Source: Bacteroidota bacterium (GTDB taxonomy: Bacteria; Bacteroidota; Ignavibacteria; UBA10030). Taken from it: a stretch of 64,000 nucleotides of DNA. Of this stretch, positions 20,172 to 30,183 are shown in pieces (positions within the stretch are counted from its first letter, which is position 1; the number at the start of each line of letters is the position of its first letter). The translations under genes were made by a program, and so were the position numbers. Where the stretch lies: assembly GCA_025454835.1 (NCBI GenBank), contig JALONQ010000005.1, positions 62,001-126,000 on the forward strand. The letters are read 5' to 3'. Below the pieces are notes generated by a model. The model saw only the letters and a program-made list of their open reading frames with translations. It did no database searches and was not told the origin of the DNA.

Positions 20172-20248
20172 GACGTCACGCTGAGCGGAGTCGAAGCGTG
20201 CTCTATGAGTCAAAATGCAGGTTTCGACTTCGCTCAACCTGACGAGTC
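20172..20248. repeat. Intergenic inverted repeat (GAGCGGAGTCGAA type)
   Basis: Left arm 20172-20200 (CGTCACGCTGAGCGGAGTCG...) and right arm 20219-20248 (...CGACTTCGCTCAACCTGACG) match in about 20 of 24 paired positions. The words TTCGACTNCGCTCA and TGAGCGNAGTCGAA are those of a dispersed palindromic element seen in many environmental bacterial genomes. It creates a false N-terminal extension of the amidotransferase frame. Confidence 0.65.
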
Positions 20249-20273
20249 GTTGATCAGGCTGGTCTGCAACGCG

Positions 20274-21350
20274 CTACCGTCTCACCGCGATCTTCGACAG
20301 CATTCTCTCCAAAGCCGCAGCCTCTGTCACAAACTCTTGCCGGATGACGACCACGTAGACCGGCAGGTCCTGGAGCATCCGGCCGGCGCGATCGCCCGAC
20401 ATGCGCACCAGGTCCTTCTGTGTCGTCAACACCACCGAAGCTCCCCGAGACGCAAATGCCGCTTCGACCCTGTCGATGTCACGGTCATCGTAGTGATGAT
20501 GATCGCCGAATCGCTCGTGTCCAGCGATCGCGACACCCAAACCCCGGACCGTTGACTCGAAGGAACCCGGATCTCCGATGCCCGAGACCAAGAGCGCCTT
20601 TTCGCGCGCCAGTTTGCCCAGCTCGCAGACCGCCGGTGGCGCGGCACGCCGGATGGCGTGGACCTCTGTTCGGACCCCGAACAGGGGTGCCGCCGTTCCG
20701 TCGATCCGGCGGCGGGCGGCGTCGAAGACCTCCGCCGTTGCGCACCTCGTCACGACCAAGGCTCCGGCGCGTCGCAACGCACGCATCGACTCGCGCCGAT
20801 TCCCCGCGGGCAACAACGCGTCGCCGCGCATCAATTCGTCGGCGGTCAGGAGCACGATATCCAGATCGCGCGCCAGGCGCCGATGCTGGAACCCGTCGTC
20901 CAGGACGATAACGTCGACGCTGTGATCGCGCACGAGCCGCTCGGCCCCGCGCACACGGTCCTCATCGACCGCGATCACCACCGAAGGTCCGGCCGAAGCC
21001 TCCTCCGCGAACGTCCCGGCCAGTTGAGCCGGCTCATCGCCGACCGACACCGGGTCGACGTCGAGCGTTGCCCCGGCCAACACGACTCGAAATCCGGTCG
21101 TCGCGCGACCGTAGCCCCGGCTCAAGATGCCAACCTTCACGCCCTGCTGTCGCAGGAAGCGGGCCGTCCACTCGACGAACGGGGTCTTTCCCGTGCCGCC
21201 CGCCGCCAAGTTCCCGACGGAGATCACGGGAACGGCGGCCCGCGCCACCGGCAGCCAACCCCGATCGAACATCCAATTCCGACACCAGACCACGATGCCG
21301 AAGAGCCAGGCGAACGGGGCGCCGAAGATCCTGCGCAGGGTCATCATCAC
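20274..21350 (-). CDS. lpxK: Tetraacyldisaccharide 4'-kinase
   Basis: 358 aa. Phosphorylates the 4' position of the lipid A disaccharide at the inner face of the cytoplasmic membrane. N-terminal membrane-associated segment ([12 protein letters not shown]), then [17 protein letters not shown] with the P-loop GGTGKTP at residues 51-57, [11 protein letters not shown], and [21 protein letters not shown]. The ATG overlaps the lpxB stop by four bases (ATGA), so lipid A disaccharide synthesis and its phosphorylation are translationally coupled. Confidence 0.96.
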   Translation of the reverse strand: MMMTLRRIFGAPFAWLFGIVVWCRNWMFDRGWLPVARAAVPVISVGNLAAGGTGKTPFVEWTARFLRQQGVKVGILSRGYGRATTGFRVVLAGATLDVDPVSVGDEPAQLAGTFAEEASAGPSVVIAVDEDRVRGAERLVRDHSVDVIVLDDGFQHRRLARDLDIVLLTADELMRGDALLPAGNRRESMRALRRAGALVVTRCATAEVFDAARRRIDGTAAPLFGVRTEVHAIRRAAPPAVCELGKLAREKALLVSGIGDPGSFESTVRGLGVAIAGHERFGDHHHYDDRDIDRVEAAFASRGASVVLTTQKDLVRMSGDRAGRMLQDLPVYVVVIRQEFVTEAAALERMLSKIAVRR

Positions 21351-22468
21351 GCCAGCTTGAGCACCTGCTCCGCCACCCGGGAGGCTGCCCCGGGCGTGCC
21401 GAGCGACGCGCGAACGTGCCTCAACTCCGTGCGCATGGCCTCCATACGTTTCTCGTCTCCGAGGAGGCTCAGCGCCTCCCGCACGAGCGGCCGAACGGCC
21501 ACCCGGTGCTGGATGAACTCAGGCACGATCTTCTTCCCCGCCACGATGTTGACGAGACCGATGTTCTTGACCGTGACCAGCATTCGTCCGATGAGGTACG
21601 TCAGCCAGGAGGTTCTGTACAGCACGAACATGGGCGTCGCGAACAGCGCGGTCTCGAGCGTGGCCGTGCCCGATGTGACGAGGGCGAACGACGCGTGGTC
21701 CATCAGCTCGTAGGTCGCTCCTTTGATGAGCGGGATCTCTCCCGTCGGGTACATCGACCGGAAGTAGCGCTCTTCGAACGTCGGGGCCACGCCGATGGCC
21801 AACTGCATGTTCCGCTCCCTGGCGATGGCCTTGCCGGCCTGCAGCATGGCCGGAAAGATCTGCTCGATCTCCTGGCGCCGGCTTCCGGGCAGCAACGCCA
21901 GGATCGGCTTGTCCGGGTCGAGCGCGAACCGCTTCCGGAAATCCAAGTCCTCCATCTGCGACACGGCCGATTCCAGCAGCGGATGTCCGACGAACTCCAC
22001 GTCGATCCCCTCCGCCCGATAGACGTCCACCTCGAACGGGAACAGCACCAGCATCTTATCGACCAACTTCCGCATCTCTTTCACGCGTGACCGATGCCAG
22101 GCCCACACTTGAGGGCTGACGTAGTACGCAACCTTGATCCCGTGTTTCTTGGCGATGGCTGCGAAGCGCAGGTTGAACCCAGGATAATCGATCAGCACGA
22201 CGACATCCGGCCGCCGGAGAACGATGATCTGCTCCAGCGTGAACCTGATGCCGCGGATGACCGGAAGATGCCGCACCACTTCGACGAAGCCCATGAAGCT
22301 CAGCTCGCGGATGTGGTAGATCGCCTTCAGGCCCTCGTGGATCATCTTGTCGCCGCCGACGCCGTAGATCTCCGCGTCGGGCTCGCGCCGCTTGATCTCC
22401 CGCACGACGCCCGCGCCATGCAGGTCGCCCGACGCCTCCCCGGCGATCATCATGATGCGACGCGGCAT
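21347..22468 (-). CDS. lpxB: Lipid-A-disaccharide synthase
   Basis: 373 aa from the ATG at 22468; an upstream open frame to 22750 is only antisense-type noise over the neighbouring gene. Condenses UDP-2,3-diacylglucosamine with lipid X. Motifs: [17 protein letters not shown] at the N-terminus, [60 protein letters not shown], and [13 protein letters not shown]. It starts two bases after the stop of the methyltransferase-like gene and overlaps lpxK. Confidence 0.97.
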   Translation of the reverse strand: MPRRIMMIAGEASGDLHGAGVVREIKRREPDAEIYGVGGDKMIHEGLKAIYHIRELSFMGFVEVVRHLPVIRGIRFTLEQIIVLRRPDVVVLIDYPGFNLRFAAIAKKHGIKVAYYVSPQVWAWHRSRVKEMRKLVDKMLVLFPFEVDVYRAEGIDVEFVGHPLLESAVSQMEDLDFRKRFALDPDKPILALLPGSRRQEIEQIFPAMLQAGKAIARERNMQLAIGVAPTFEERYFRSMYPTGEIPLIKGATYELMDHASFALVTSGTATLETALFATPMFVLYRTSWLTYLIGRMLVTVKNIGLVNIVAGKKIVPEFIQHRVAVRPLVREALSLLGDEKRMEAMRTELRHVRASLGTPGAASRVAEQVLKLA

Positions 22469-22470
22469 GG

Positions 22471-23049
22471 TCAACTCCAGAACCAGACGGCGGCGAGGAT
22501 CAGCATGACGAGCGCGATCGCCTCGAACGTTCGGCGTTCCGATCGGGCGCCGTCGGACCACGACGGATGCTGCGCCGCCTGCGACGGATGCTGCCACGGG
22601 GTCGGCCGCAACACGAAACGGGGCACGTTGGCCCGGTATTCCGCGTAGGCGTCGCCGAACGCGGCGGCGAGGAATTCCTCCTCCCGCGACACGATCATCT
22701 GATATTGGAACACGAACCAGCCGAACGCGAGGACCGGCAGCCACGGCCACAGGGCCTGAGACATGATCCCGACGCCGACGTACAGAAGAATGTTTCCGAT
22801 GTAGAGCGGATTACGGACCCGAGCAAAAGGCCCGGCCACGACGAGGGCTGGAGCTCCGACGCTGCCGGTAACGCGCGTCAGGCTGCCAGCGTACGCCACG
22901 CCCCAGAACCGCATCGCTTCGCCGATGAGGGCGACCGCGCCGCCGATCAACAGCGATGTCCCCGTCGGCCGCGCGAAGATCAGCATCAGCGCCACGAACG
23001 GGAGCGGCGTGTATGACCTCCAACTGAAGAGCTTGTCGCGCAAATCCAT
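22471..23049 (-). CDS. Isoprenylcysteine carboxyl methyltransferase-like membrane protein
   Basis: 192 aa from the ATG at 23049 (MDLRDKLFSW); the longer frame to 23103 crosses an AT-rich repeat-like gap. Four to five membrane spans. The family signature GPFARVRNPLYIGNILLYVG and the later EEEFLAAAFGDAYAEYRANVPRF match bacterial ICMT/PEMT-type SAM methyltransferases. In bacteria the acceptor is generally unknown; an isoprenoid or lipid is likely given the family and the lpxB-lpxK genes directly downstream. The C-terminus adds a His/Ser-rich linker and one more hydrophobic segment. Confidence 0.85.
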   Translation of the reverse strand: MDLRDKLFSWRSYTPLPFVALMLIFARPTGTSLLIGGAVALIGEAMRFWGVAYAGSLTRVTGSVGAPALVVAGPFARVRNPLYIGNILLYVGVGIMSQALWPWLPVLAFGWFVFQYQMIVSREEEFLAAAFGDAYAEYRANVPRFVLRPTPWQHPSQAAQHPSWSDGARSERRTFEAIALVMLILAAVWFWS

Positions 23050-23173
23050 TGATGTTTGGAATTTCGAAATGCGAGATGCGAAGCACGAAACAAGCACGAA
23101 CACCTGACTACGAACGGCTTAGGTCATCCTCGATATTCGACAGTCGTCAATCGTAAATCGACAATGCCGAGAT

Positions 23174-23890
23174 CTAACCCTGCAAGAACACCGCCCTCCG
23201 CGCCACGGCAGCCTCGCGCCGTTGACGCAGACGCTTCTCCAATTTCAGCCGTTCCAGTCGCCACCGCACTTCCGCGAAATCCTCGAACGTGTGGTAGGTG
23301 ATGTTCTGTTCCTGGCAATACGCAATGAGCGACCGCCGGGCGAAGACGATATCGGCGTACCGAACCGGACACCGGTCGGAGATGCCGTCGCCGACGTAGA
23401 CCACCACATCGTCATCCCCGCTCGTCGTCACGATGTGGTTCCTCTTGCAGTTGCCGCAGAGCTCGCACGCCTCATCTCGATACGGGAACTCGACCGACAG
23501 CTTCGTGACGCCGCCCGCCTCGCCGAAGACCGCCCGGTTGGCGGCGAACGGAAGGTCGGACAGCCCGCCCCCGGCGAGGATGCGGCCGACGTAGGCGTCG
23601 AGTCCGTCGCTCAGGACCATGACCGGCACGGCCTGGCCGCGGCACCACTGCACGAACGGCGCGAACGTGGGGTCGACATGAAACCCGTCCGCGAAACGCT
23701 CGAACGTTGGCCGGTCCATCCGCGGCACCGCCGCGCACTCCTGCGTCAGGCAATCGCGCGCGTTCATCGTCCCTTCGAGGTAACCGACCACGATCCGCTC
23801 GGCGTCGGCCGGAGCGAACGCGCGAAAGAAGCGGTTCCCCACGTCCTCCCGCACGATCGTTCCGTCGAAGTCGCAGTAGACGCGCAGCAC
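23174..23890 (-). CDS. MtnX-like HAD-IB phosphatase
   Basis: 238 aa from a GTG two bases after the smc stop. HAD motif I is YCDFDGTIV at residues 5-13 (Asp nucleophile and acid/base Asp), motif II VLSDGLD, and motif IV VVYVGDGISDRCPVRYAD. The cap region holds CELCGNCKRNH, a cysteine cluster typical of the MtnX / phosphoserine-phosphatase-like subgroup. MtnX acts in methionine salvage, but no other salvage gene is nearby, so the substrate stays open. The C-terminus is strongly basic. Confidence 0.85.
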   Translation of the reverse strand: MLRVYCDFDGTIVREDVGNRFFRAFAPADAERIVVGYLEGTMNARDCLTQECAAVPRMDRPTFERFADGFHVDPTFAPFVQWCRGQAVPVMVLSDGLDAYVGRILAGGGLSDLPFAANRAVFGEAGGVTKLSVEFPYRDEACELCGNCKRNHIVTTSGDDDVVVYVGDGISDRCPVRYADIVFARRSLIAYCQEQNITYHTFEDFAEVRWRLERLKLEKRLRQRREAAVARRAVFLQG

Positions 23891-23892
23891 GG

Positions 23893-26800
23893 TCAGGTCT
23901 TCACGGGCGCGTCGAACTTCACCGACACGAGCTTCGACACTCCCTCCTCTTCCATCGTAACGCCGTACATCGCGCTCGCCGCTTCCATCGTCCGCTTGTT
24001 GTGCGTGACGATGACGAACTGCGTGTTGTCCGAGAACCGGCGGATGATCCGGGTGAACCGGTCAATGTTTGTGTCGTCGAGCGGCGCATCCACTTCGTCG
24101 AGGATACAGAAGGGACTTGGCTTGACCAGATAGATCGCGAACAGGAGCGCGATAGCCGTCAGCGTCTTTTCACCCCCCGACAGGAGGTCGATGGACGTCG
24201 GACGTTTGCCACGCGGCTTCGCGACGATCTCGATCTTGGCCTCGAGGGGGTCGACCCCATCCTCGAGTCTCAGGTCCGCTTCATCCCCTTCGTCGAACAA
24301 CCCCTTGAACGTCATGATGAAGTTGTCGCGGATCTTTTCAAAGGTCTCGATGAACTGGCGCTGGGCCGTCGTGTTGATCTCGTCGATGGTGGTGAGCAGC
24401 GTCCGCTCGGATTCTTCGAGGTCGTTCCTCTGGGCCATCATGAAGTCGAGACGCTCTTTCTCGCTCTTGTATTCGTCGAACGCGGCGAAATTGACGGCGC
24501 CGAGGTTCTTCAGCTTCTCCTTCATTTCGCGGATCTCTTCTCGGACCGCGCCCAGGTCGAACGCCTCCGCGTCGGAGAAGTCCTTGGCCGTCAGTTCCAG
24601 GCCAAACTCCTCGCGTGCCCGGGTCATCAGGGCCTCGGAACGCATCGTCAGTTCCTGCACCTTGAACTCGAGGTCATGCGCCGCCTTGAGCGAGCCCTGC
24701 TGGCGAAGCCGCTCGTCCTTCAACTTGAGCTCGATCTCATGGATATGGGCCCGCTTCGCGCCGTGCCCCTTGTCGACTTCTTTCTTGCGGTCGGCCTCAA
24801 ACTCGAACGCCAGTTGGGCGGAGTCGAGGTCCTTCTGCGTCTGCTCGACGCGGCGGAGGAGGTCCGAGATCTCCTTTCGGGCCTGGTCGATCTGCGATGT
24901 CCGGTGGTCGATCGTCGCCGCGATGGACTGGAGCGTCGACGCGCCATGCGCGATCGCCTGGCGGACGCTGCGTTCTTCCGACTGAAGTTCCAGCAACAGC
25001 ACATTTGCGGCCGACGCGCGCTGAGCATACTCTTCCCACAAGGCTTCCATCGTCTCGAGCTCTGAGGTCGTCGACCCGACCGTTTGTTCGGCGGCCGTCT
25101 TTCGGTGTTCGGCGTCGGCGATGGCCGGGACCAGCCGTTCCAGCTCCGATTGGAGCGAGGCGATCTCCGCGTCCAATTTGGACGACTCGCCGACGTTGCG
25201 CTCGATGCTCTCGTGGGCCCGTTTCTTCTCGAACTCCAGCTGTGCGATGCGGACCTCCACCTGCACTTTTTCCTGTTCGATCGTCCTGGCCTCGTCCTGG
25301 AGCCGGCGCAGATTCACCTCTTCGAGCCGCTTCGCCTGCTCATGGATCTGACGCGCGACCTCGTCGCTATTCCGACGGAGCGTTTTGACCTCTTCGCTCA
25401 GCTCTTCGAGCTGCTTCCTCTTGCTGATGTGTCCGCCCTCGTCCTGCCGTGCGCTTCCGCCTTTGAGCACGCCCTTGCCTGTCACGATGTCGCCGTCAAG
25501 CGTGACGCATCGCAGGTCGTGATGCGCCCCCACGACGCGCAGCGCGGCCGGGAGGTCCTCCACGATAAGCGTTGCCTCGAGCAGGAAGTCGAACAGCGCG
25601 CCGTAGCGGGCATCGGTTTCGACGATCGAACGCGCCCAGCCGACGATGCCGCCGCCGTCGAGCGAGGGCCGGTCGTTGCGGACGACCGGAATGCGGTCGA
25701 GACAGATGAACGTCGCCCTTCCCTTCTGATGCAGCTTCAGGAATTCCATGGCGGCGTAGGCTTCTTCGGCATTGTCGACGATGACGTAGCCGACCGTCTC
25801 GCCGAGCGCATTCTCGACGGCCACACGCGTGCGCGGGTCGCTGCGAACCGATTCGCCGACGGAGGTGCGAATGCGGTCCTTCCACGCCGCGTCGGTGATG
25901 AGGAACCGGGCGCCTTCCGCCAGGCCGTCGTACGATTCGACGAGGCCCTTGAGGAAGTCGATGCGGGCCATCTTGCGCTCCAGCTCGGCACGCAGCTCCA
26001 GCTGACGGTGCTTCAGGTCGTCGACCCCCTTCTGCAGGGTCGACCGATACTCCTCCATCTGATGGACGCGCACCTCCGCCTCGGCCGTCTTCCGGCGCAG
26101 GTCGCGGTGCTCGTTCGTCAGGTGCGTGATCAGCTCGGTGTTCTTCGTGATCTCGGTCCGGTACACATCATTCTCTTCCGATGTGTACCCGACCCGGCCG
26201 CGGATGTTCTCGATGCGCGCGCGAGCCTGCCCCTCCTTTGAACGCAGGTCGCCGAGCTCCGTGAGGAGCCGTATGACCCCATCCTGAGCGGCCTTCTGTT
26301 CAGCCCGCTTCTCGTTGACCTGCCGCTCGAACGCTTCCAGCTCGCCTTTCCGAATGCCGTACGCCGTCTCGGCTTCGGCGATGGCCCCGGTCAACTGTCG
26401 ACGACGGACGTCGAGCTCGGCATGCTCCCGCTCGACCGTCTCGCGCTGTATCCGAAGGTCCTTGATCTCCTGTTCGTAGCGGTCGACGTTGTCCTCGAGC
26501 GAGCGACGGCGCTCGCGGGCCGTTGCCTGGTCCTGCTGGTAGGCATGGATCTGGCTCTGCCGCGAGGTCAACGAATCCTGCGCCGCCTGGAGCTGGTCCT
26601 CGAGTTCGCCGAGCTCTGCGCGGAGCACATCGAGCAGCGCCTCTTCCTGCTTCACCTCGACGTCGATACGGTTCTTCTCGGTGACGGCGACCGACAGCTG
26701 ATCGCGGAGCGGATCGATGCGATGCACGACGCTGGCGTACTCGCGCTCGATGAGGTCGATCTCCTTCTGGCGCAGGACGGTCGACAGCTCGTTGTACTTC

Positions 26801-27438
26801 TCCGCCTTCTGCGCCTGGCGTTCGAGCGTGTTGACGGCCTTCTCCACACCGCGCATGATGTCGGAGACCCGGAGCAGGTCGGTGCGGACGCTGTCGAGCC
26901 GCCTCCAGGCCTCTTTGCGGCGATGCTTGTACTTCGTGACGCCCGCCGATTCCTCGAATAGCCGGCGCCGTTCGTCAGAATTGTCGCTCAGGATCCCCTC
27001 GACCATCTTCAGTTCGATGACCGAATAGGCGTCGGAGCCCATCCCCGTGTCCATGAAGAGGTCGCGGATGTCCTTGAGACGGCACAGGGTCCTGTTGAGG
27101 TAGTATTCGCTCTCTCCGGACCGGTAGACGCGCCGGGTGATCGTGACCTCGGAGTATTCCGACGGAAGGATGCCTTTGGAATTCTCGATCGTGATGGAGA
27201 CCTCGGCGAGTCCGAGCGGCTTGCGCGACTTCGTGCCGTTGAAGATCACGTCCTCCATCTTGTCGCTGCGGAGGGTGGTCGGCTTCTGTTCGCCGAGCGC
27301 CCAGCGAATGGCGTCGACGACGTTCGTCTTGCCGCATCCGTTTGGGCCGACGATCGCCGTCATGCCGACATCGAACCGCAGGTCGACCTTGTTGGCGAAC
27401 GATTTGAACCCGAGGATATCGAGCTTGGAGAGATACAT
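23893..27438 (-). CDS. smc: Chromosome segregation/condensation protein SMC
   Basis: 1181 aa from the ATG at 27438, which overlaps the upstream stop (TGATG). Walker A GPNGCGKTN at residues 31-39 (Thr where Ser is most common), then QKPTTLRSDKMEDVIFNGT. Long coiled coils (about 170-500 and 680-1010) flank a hinge near 520-650. The C-terminal ATPase half has the ABC signature LLSGGEKTLTAIALLFAIY and Walker B FCILDEVDAPLDDTN. SMC dimers with ScpAB extrude DNA loops. Unusually it is co-transcribed with the GH2-like membrane protein upstream and the HAD phosphatase downstream. Confidence 0.97.
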   Translation of the reverse strand: MYLSKLDILGFKSFANKVDLRFDVGMTAIVGPNGCGKTNVVDAIRWALGEQKPTTLRSDKMEDVIFNGTKSRKPLGLAEVSITIENSKGILPSEYSEVTITRRVYRSGESEYYLNRTLCRLKDIRDLFMDTGMGSDAYSVIELKMVEGILSDNSDERRRLFEESAGVTKYKHRRKEAWRRLDSVRTDLLRVSDIMRGVEKAVNTLERQAQKAEKYNELSTVLRQKEIDLIEREYASVVHRIDPLRDQLSVAVTEKNRIDVEVKQEEALLDVLRAELGELEDQLQAAQDSLTSRQSQIHAYQQDQATARERRRSLEDNVDRYEQEIKDLRIQRETVEREHAELDVRRRQLTGAIAEAETAYGIRKGELEAFERQVNEKRAEQKAAQDGVIRLLTELGDLRSKEGQARARIENIRGRVGYTSEENDVYRTEITKNTELITHLTNEHRDLRRKTAEAEVRVHQMEEYRSTLQKGVDDLKHRQLELRAELERKMARIDFLKGLVESYDGLAEGARFLITDAAWKDRIRTSVGESVRSDPRTRVAVENALGETVGYVIVDNAEEAYAAMEFLKLHQKGRATFICLDRIPVVRNDRPSLDGGGIVGWARSIVETDARYGALFDFLLEATLIVEDLPAALRVVGAHHDLRCVTLDGDIVTGKGVLKGGSARQDEGGHISKRKQLEELSEEVKTLRRNSDEVARQIHEQAKRLEEVNLRRLQDEARTIEQEKVQVEVRIAQLEFEKKRAHESIERNVGESSKLDAEIASLQSELERLVPAIADAEHRKTAAEQTVGSTTSELETMEALWEEYAQRASAANVLLLELQSEERSVRQAIAHGASTLQSIAATIDHRTSQIDQARKEISDLLRRVEQTQKDLDSAQLAFEFEADRKKEVDKGHGAKRAHIHEIELKLKDERLRQQGSLKAAHDLEFKVQELTMRSEALMTRAREEFGLELTAKDFSDAEAFDLGAVREEIREMKEKLKNLGAVNFAAFDEYKSEKERLDFMMAQRNDLEESERTLLTTIDEINTTAQRQFIETFEKIRDNFIMTFKGLFDEGDEADLRLEDGVDPLEAKIEIVAKPRGKRPTSIDLLSGGEKTLTAIALLFAIYLVKPSPFCILDEVDAPLDDTNIDRFTRIIRRFSDNTQFVIVTHNKRTMEAASAMYGVTMEEEGVSKLVSVKFDAPVKT

Positions 27439-30062
27439 CAGCCTTCGAGCGGCACGGTCGTGAACAAGTGTTCGAGCGAAGCCCGGAGGGCGTACGTCGC
27501 GTCGAGCGAGAAGGCAGCGGCGGTCAGGATCAGGACGCCGACGGCGATCGCGATGGCATACGTGCGTGCCGGCGTGATGTCGAACACGACCGACATGGCC
27601 TTCAGCACCCTGATGCCGGCCCAACCGGCCACAAGGAACACGACGACGAAGACCGGCACGATGAAGACCTCATTCTCCATGATCTTGAAGAGGCTCATGC
27701 CGATCGGGCTCAGGATGACGAGCGGCAGCGATCCCCAGACGCTCAGAAGCCACGCGCGTCCCACGGCGACACGGACGCGCAGAACCCACGCGATGAAACG
27801 GATCAGGAGCGTGAGGAAACCGTAGAACACGAGCACGACAACCGTCAGCAGCAGGATGCCGCGCACCGGCTCCCACGCCGCGGCGTTGATCTGCTCTTTG
27901 AGCACATCCGACACGATGACCGCCGTGAGCAACTGATCGGTGAACGGTTCGGTGCGATAGTGGTAGAGCAGACCCGACAGCACGACCGCGATCGTGGCAG
28001 AAAGACAGAGCGCCAGGAGCGCCGAGGCGAAGATGGGGACGTCACGCCGGTCGCGCAGGTCTGCGAAGAAGTTGTACGAGCGGAGCATCGACCTCTTCAC
28101 CGATTCGGCAAAGCGACGGTTGTACGAGTATTGATAGCCGAGCAGGATGATGATGAGCAGGCCGGTAATGACGTGCGCCGCGGGGAACGCGGGGCGGAAC
28201 GAGCCGGCCGGGATCGCCGGGAACTTGACGTCCTGATACTGGGCCCGAACCGCATCGAATGCGAGCCGGCGCTCGCGCGTCGCACTCGTAATGCCGTACG
28301 GATGCAAGGTCCGATCGCCGGCCGGGATCGTCAGCACAGGGCGGTCGCCGCGCCAGTCGGCAAAGGCGGCCACGAATCCTCCCGCGATGCCGGCGTCTTT
28401 GACCGCCGCAATGTGTTGCAGGTAGTAGCGGGCCTGGTATTCCTGCGACCGATGGTCGCGATAGCCGTTCCGGTTCTCGTGGTCCACCGGCACGCCATAC
28501 GAGAGGATGAGGAGCGGCCGGTCAGCGTACTTCGTCCGAAGACCCTGCAACGCCGCCCGGAAACCGCGCAGGTCGGCCGCCGTCAGGTGCACGGCGGCAA
28601 GGTCCGTGACCGACGCGATGCCGTCCGCTTCCGTCGGCGCGATGCCGGCGTAGACCGGACGGGAGTCGATGGATCGTACGATCGCCGCGAGGTCCTTCAC
28701 GAACGCCACGGTCCGCTCATCCGATGCCGCCAACCGGTCCCCGAGTCCCCACGCCAGCACGGCTGGATTCGCAGCATCGCGGTCCACCATCTCGCGCGCC
28801 ATCGGCTCGACGGCGGAGCGGAACGCGTCCTCGGCCAGCACGGCGGCGGGAACGTTCCAGACAGGAAGTTCGATGAACGCATACAGCCCATAGCGAGCGC
28901 AAAGGTTCAGCAGATACGGGTGCGGTGGATGGAACGCAAATCGGACAGCGTTGGCGCCGAGTGACTTGATCATGGCCATGTCGCGGTCCATCTGCTCGTA
29001 GGTCAACGATGCGCCATGCTCCGGGTCGCTCTCGCGCCACGTCACGCCCTGCAGCCCCATCCTGATGCCATTCTCGTAGAACTGACCCTTCCGATACGTC
29101 GCGGTGGGAAACCCGGTGATGTGCAGGGTCTGGTCGATGACCGACCGCAGACGCCCCTCTTGCTGGTAGACCGTCGTTCGAAGCACGTAGAGGTCCGGCT
29201 GGTCCACGCGCCATCCCCGTGCGTTCGGGACAATCAGCGTGCTCTGGACCTCGAGGTCCTTCAGCGGCTCGAGGGTCAGCACTTGCGGAGCCGACTGCGC
29301 CACGACGGCCTCCGTCGCGCGGTCGATGAGCTCGACACCGAAGAGATACGCATTCCGGCCAACGGCAGAAGCCGAATCGAAGCTCAAGCCCGCGAAACCG
29401 CGGTTCGAGATGAGCGAACGGACGGCCACACGGCCCTCACGCGTCTCAGCATTGAACGTGAGACGTGGTGTGGAATGATCGATCCAAAGCCGCGGCGTGC
29501 CGAGCAAGAACAACCCGCGGATGATGCCGCCGTACGTTCGCCAGCCCTCGGAACTCATGCGGGTCGGCGCCGTCGTCCGGGCGGACAGGTTGTTGTGCAC
29601 AACGACCTGAATCGCGTTCTCGGAGCCGGCGGCAAGAGCGTTCTCGGGGATCTCGAACTGGACCGTCGTGTAGCCGCCGATGTGACGGCCGATATAGGTC
29701 TCATTGATGAAGACCTCGGCGTCATGGTTGATGCCGTAGGCGACGAACGTGAAGACCCGATCGGTGAGCTGCTTCTCGGAGAGGGTGAAGGTTCGCCGGA
29801 AGGTGAACGTGCCGACCTCATCGATCGAAGAGGGGACGGAGATCTCCTGCCAGTCTTGCCCATTAGCGGAGACGGTCCACGTCCCGGTGAGATCGATCTT
29901 GAGGCGAGTTGGCGTGTCGGGATACAGACCGACATCAAGGCCGGCGCGCAACGCTTGACCGTTGCTCAGAACTTCGATCTGACCGGCGAGCGGGTTGACG
30001 ATAGCGAGAAGCGCCCCAACAATTGGTAGGATGAAACGAGGATATCGCGAAATAATCGCCAA
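27438..30062 (-). CDS. GH2-like ectodomain fused to a multi-span membrane domain; catalytic residues absent
   Basis: 874 aa from a TTG at 30062 (no ATG before residue 180). Signal peptide with likely cleavage after NPLAG. Residues 50-190 are a jelly-roll sugar-binding domain (FRRTFTL, VFINETYIGRHIGGYTTVQFEI, GWRTYGGIIRG), then an Ig-like domain, then a TIM barrel (GVTWRESDP, LGANAVRFAFHPPHPYLLNLCARYGLY) as in GH2 beta-galactosidases. Where GH2 enzymes have the acid/base LGNE, this has LGDR (near 442), and where they have the nucleophile SEYG, it has LSYG (near 521). From about 630 to 865 there are about six membrane spans. It is probably a carbohydrate-binding or sensing envelope protein, not a hydrolase. 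Confidence 0.82.
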   Translation of the reverse strand: MAIISRYPRFILPIVGALLAIVNPLAGQIEVLSNGQALRAGLDVGLYPDTPTRLKIDLTGTWTVSANGQDWQEISVPSSIDEVGTFTFRRTFTLSEKQLTDRVFTFVAYGINHDAEVFINETYIGRHIGGYTTVQFEIPENALAAGSENAIQVVVHNNLSARTTAPTRMSSEGWRTYGGIIRGLFLLGTPRLWIDHSTPRLTFNAETREGRVAVRSLISNRGFAGLSFDSASAVGRNAYLFGVELIDRATEAVVAQSAPQVLTLEPLKDLEVQSTLIVPNARGWRVDQPDLYVLRTTVYQQEGRLRSVIDQTLHITGFPTATYRKGQFYENGIRMGLQGVTWRESDPEHGASLTYEQMDRDMAMIKSLGANAVRFAFHPPHPYLLNLCARYGLYAFIELPVWNVPAAVLAEDAFRSAVEPMAREMVDRDAANPAVLAWGLGDRLAASDERTVAFVKDLAAIVRSIDSRPVYAGIAPTEADGIASVTDLAAVHLTAADLRGFRAALQGLRTKYADRPLLILSYGVPVDHENRNGYRDHRSQEYQARYYLQHIAAVKDAGIAGGFVAAFADWRGDRPVLTIPAGDRTLHPYGITSATRERRLAFDAVRAQYQDVKFPAIPAGSFRPAFPAAHVITGLLIIILLGYQYSYNRRFAESVKRSMLRSYNFFADLRDRRDVPIFASALLALCLSATIAVVLSGLLYHYRTEPFTDQLLTAVIVSDVLKEQINAAAWEPVRGILLLTVVVLVFYGFLTLLIRFIAWVLRVRVAVGRAWLLSVWGSLPLVILSPIGMSLFKIMENEVFIVPVFVVVFLVAGWAGIRVLKAMSVVFDITPARTYAIAIAVGVLILTAAAFSLDATYALRASLEHLFTTVPLEG

Positions 30063-30132
30063 TTTCGACTCGAAAATGTGCGAAAAATGGCAGAAGTCCC
30101 GCTGCTATGGCGAGAAACTGCGAAATTATCGC

Positions 30133-30161
30133 AATATAGCACCGAAACTAGGGGAATGCAA
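30133..30161 (-). promoter_or_regulatory. Promoter of the GH2-like/smc/HAD operon
   Basis: Minus strand: TTGCAT (30156-30161), 17 bases, extended -10 TGCTATATT with TATATT at 30133-30138. The leader to the TTG start is about 65 bases. It lies just after the tpiA terminator, so smc is separated from tpiA. Confidence 0.55.
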
Positions 30162-30183
30162 AGGATTTCTGTGAGTTAGCATC

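Noticed and set aside
20106..20237. 44-codon extension of the amidotransferase
   Set aside because: Translated from the inverted repeat at 20172-20248; the conserved start is RIGITDDH.
22469..22750. 94-codon N-terminal extension of lpxB
   Set aside because: Overlaps the methyltransferase-like gene in another frame and lacks family similarity; lpxB starts at the ATG at 22468.
27439..27624. 62-codon N-terminal extension of smc
   Set aside because: Arg/His-rich shadow over the GH2-like gene; SMC proteins begin at the MYLSKLDILGFKSF motif.
27438..30062. Active beta-galactosidase/glucuronidase
   Set aside because: Both GH2 catalytic glutamate positions are substituted and the protein carries a membrane domain.
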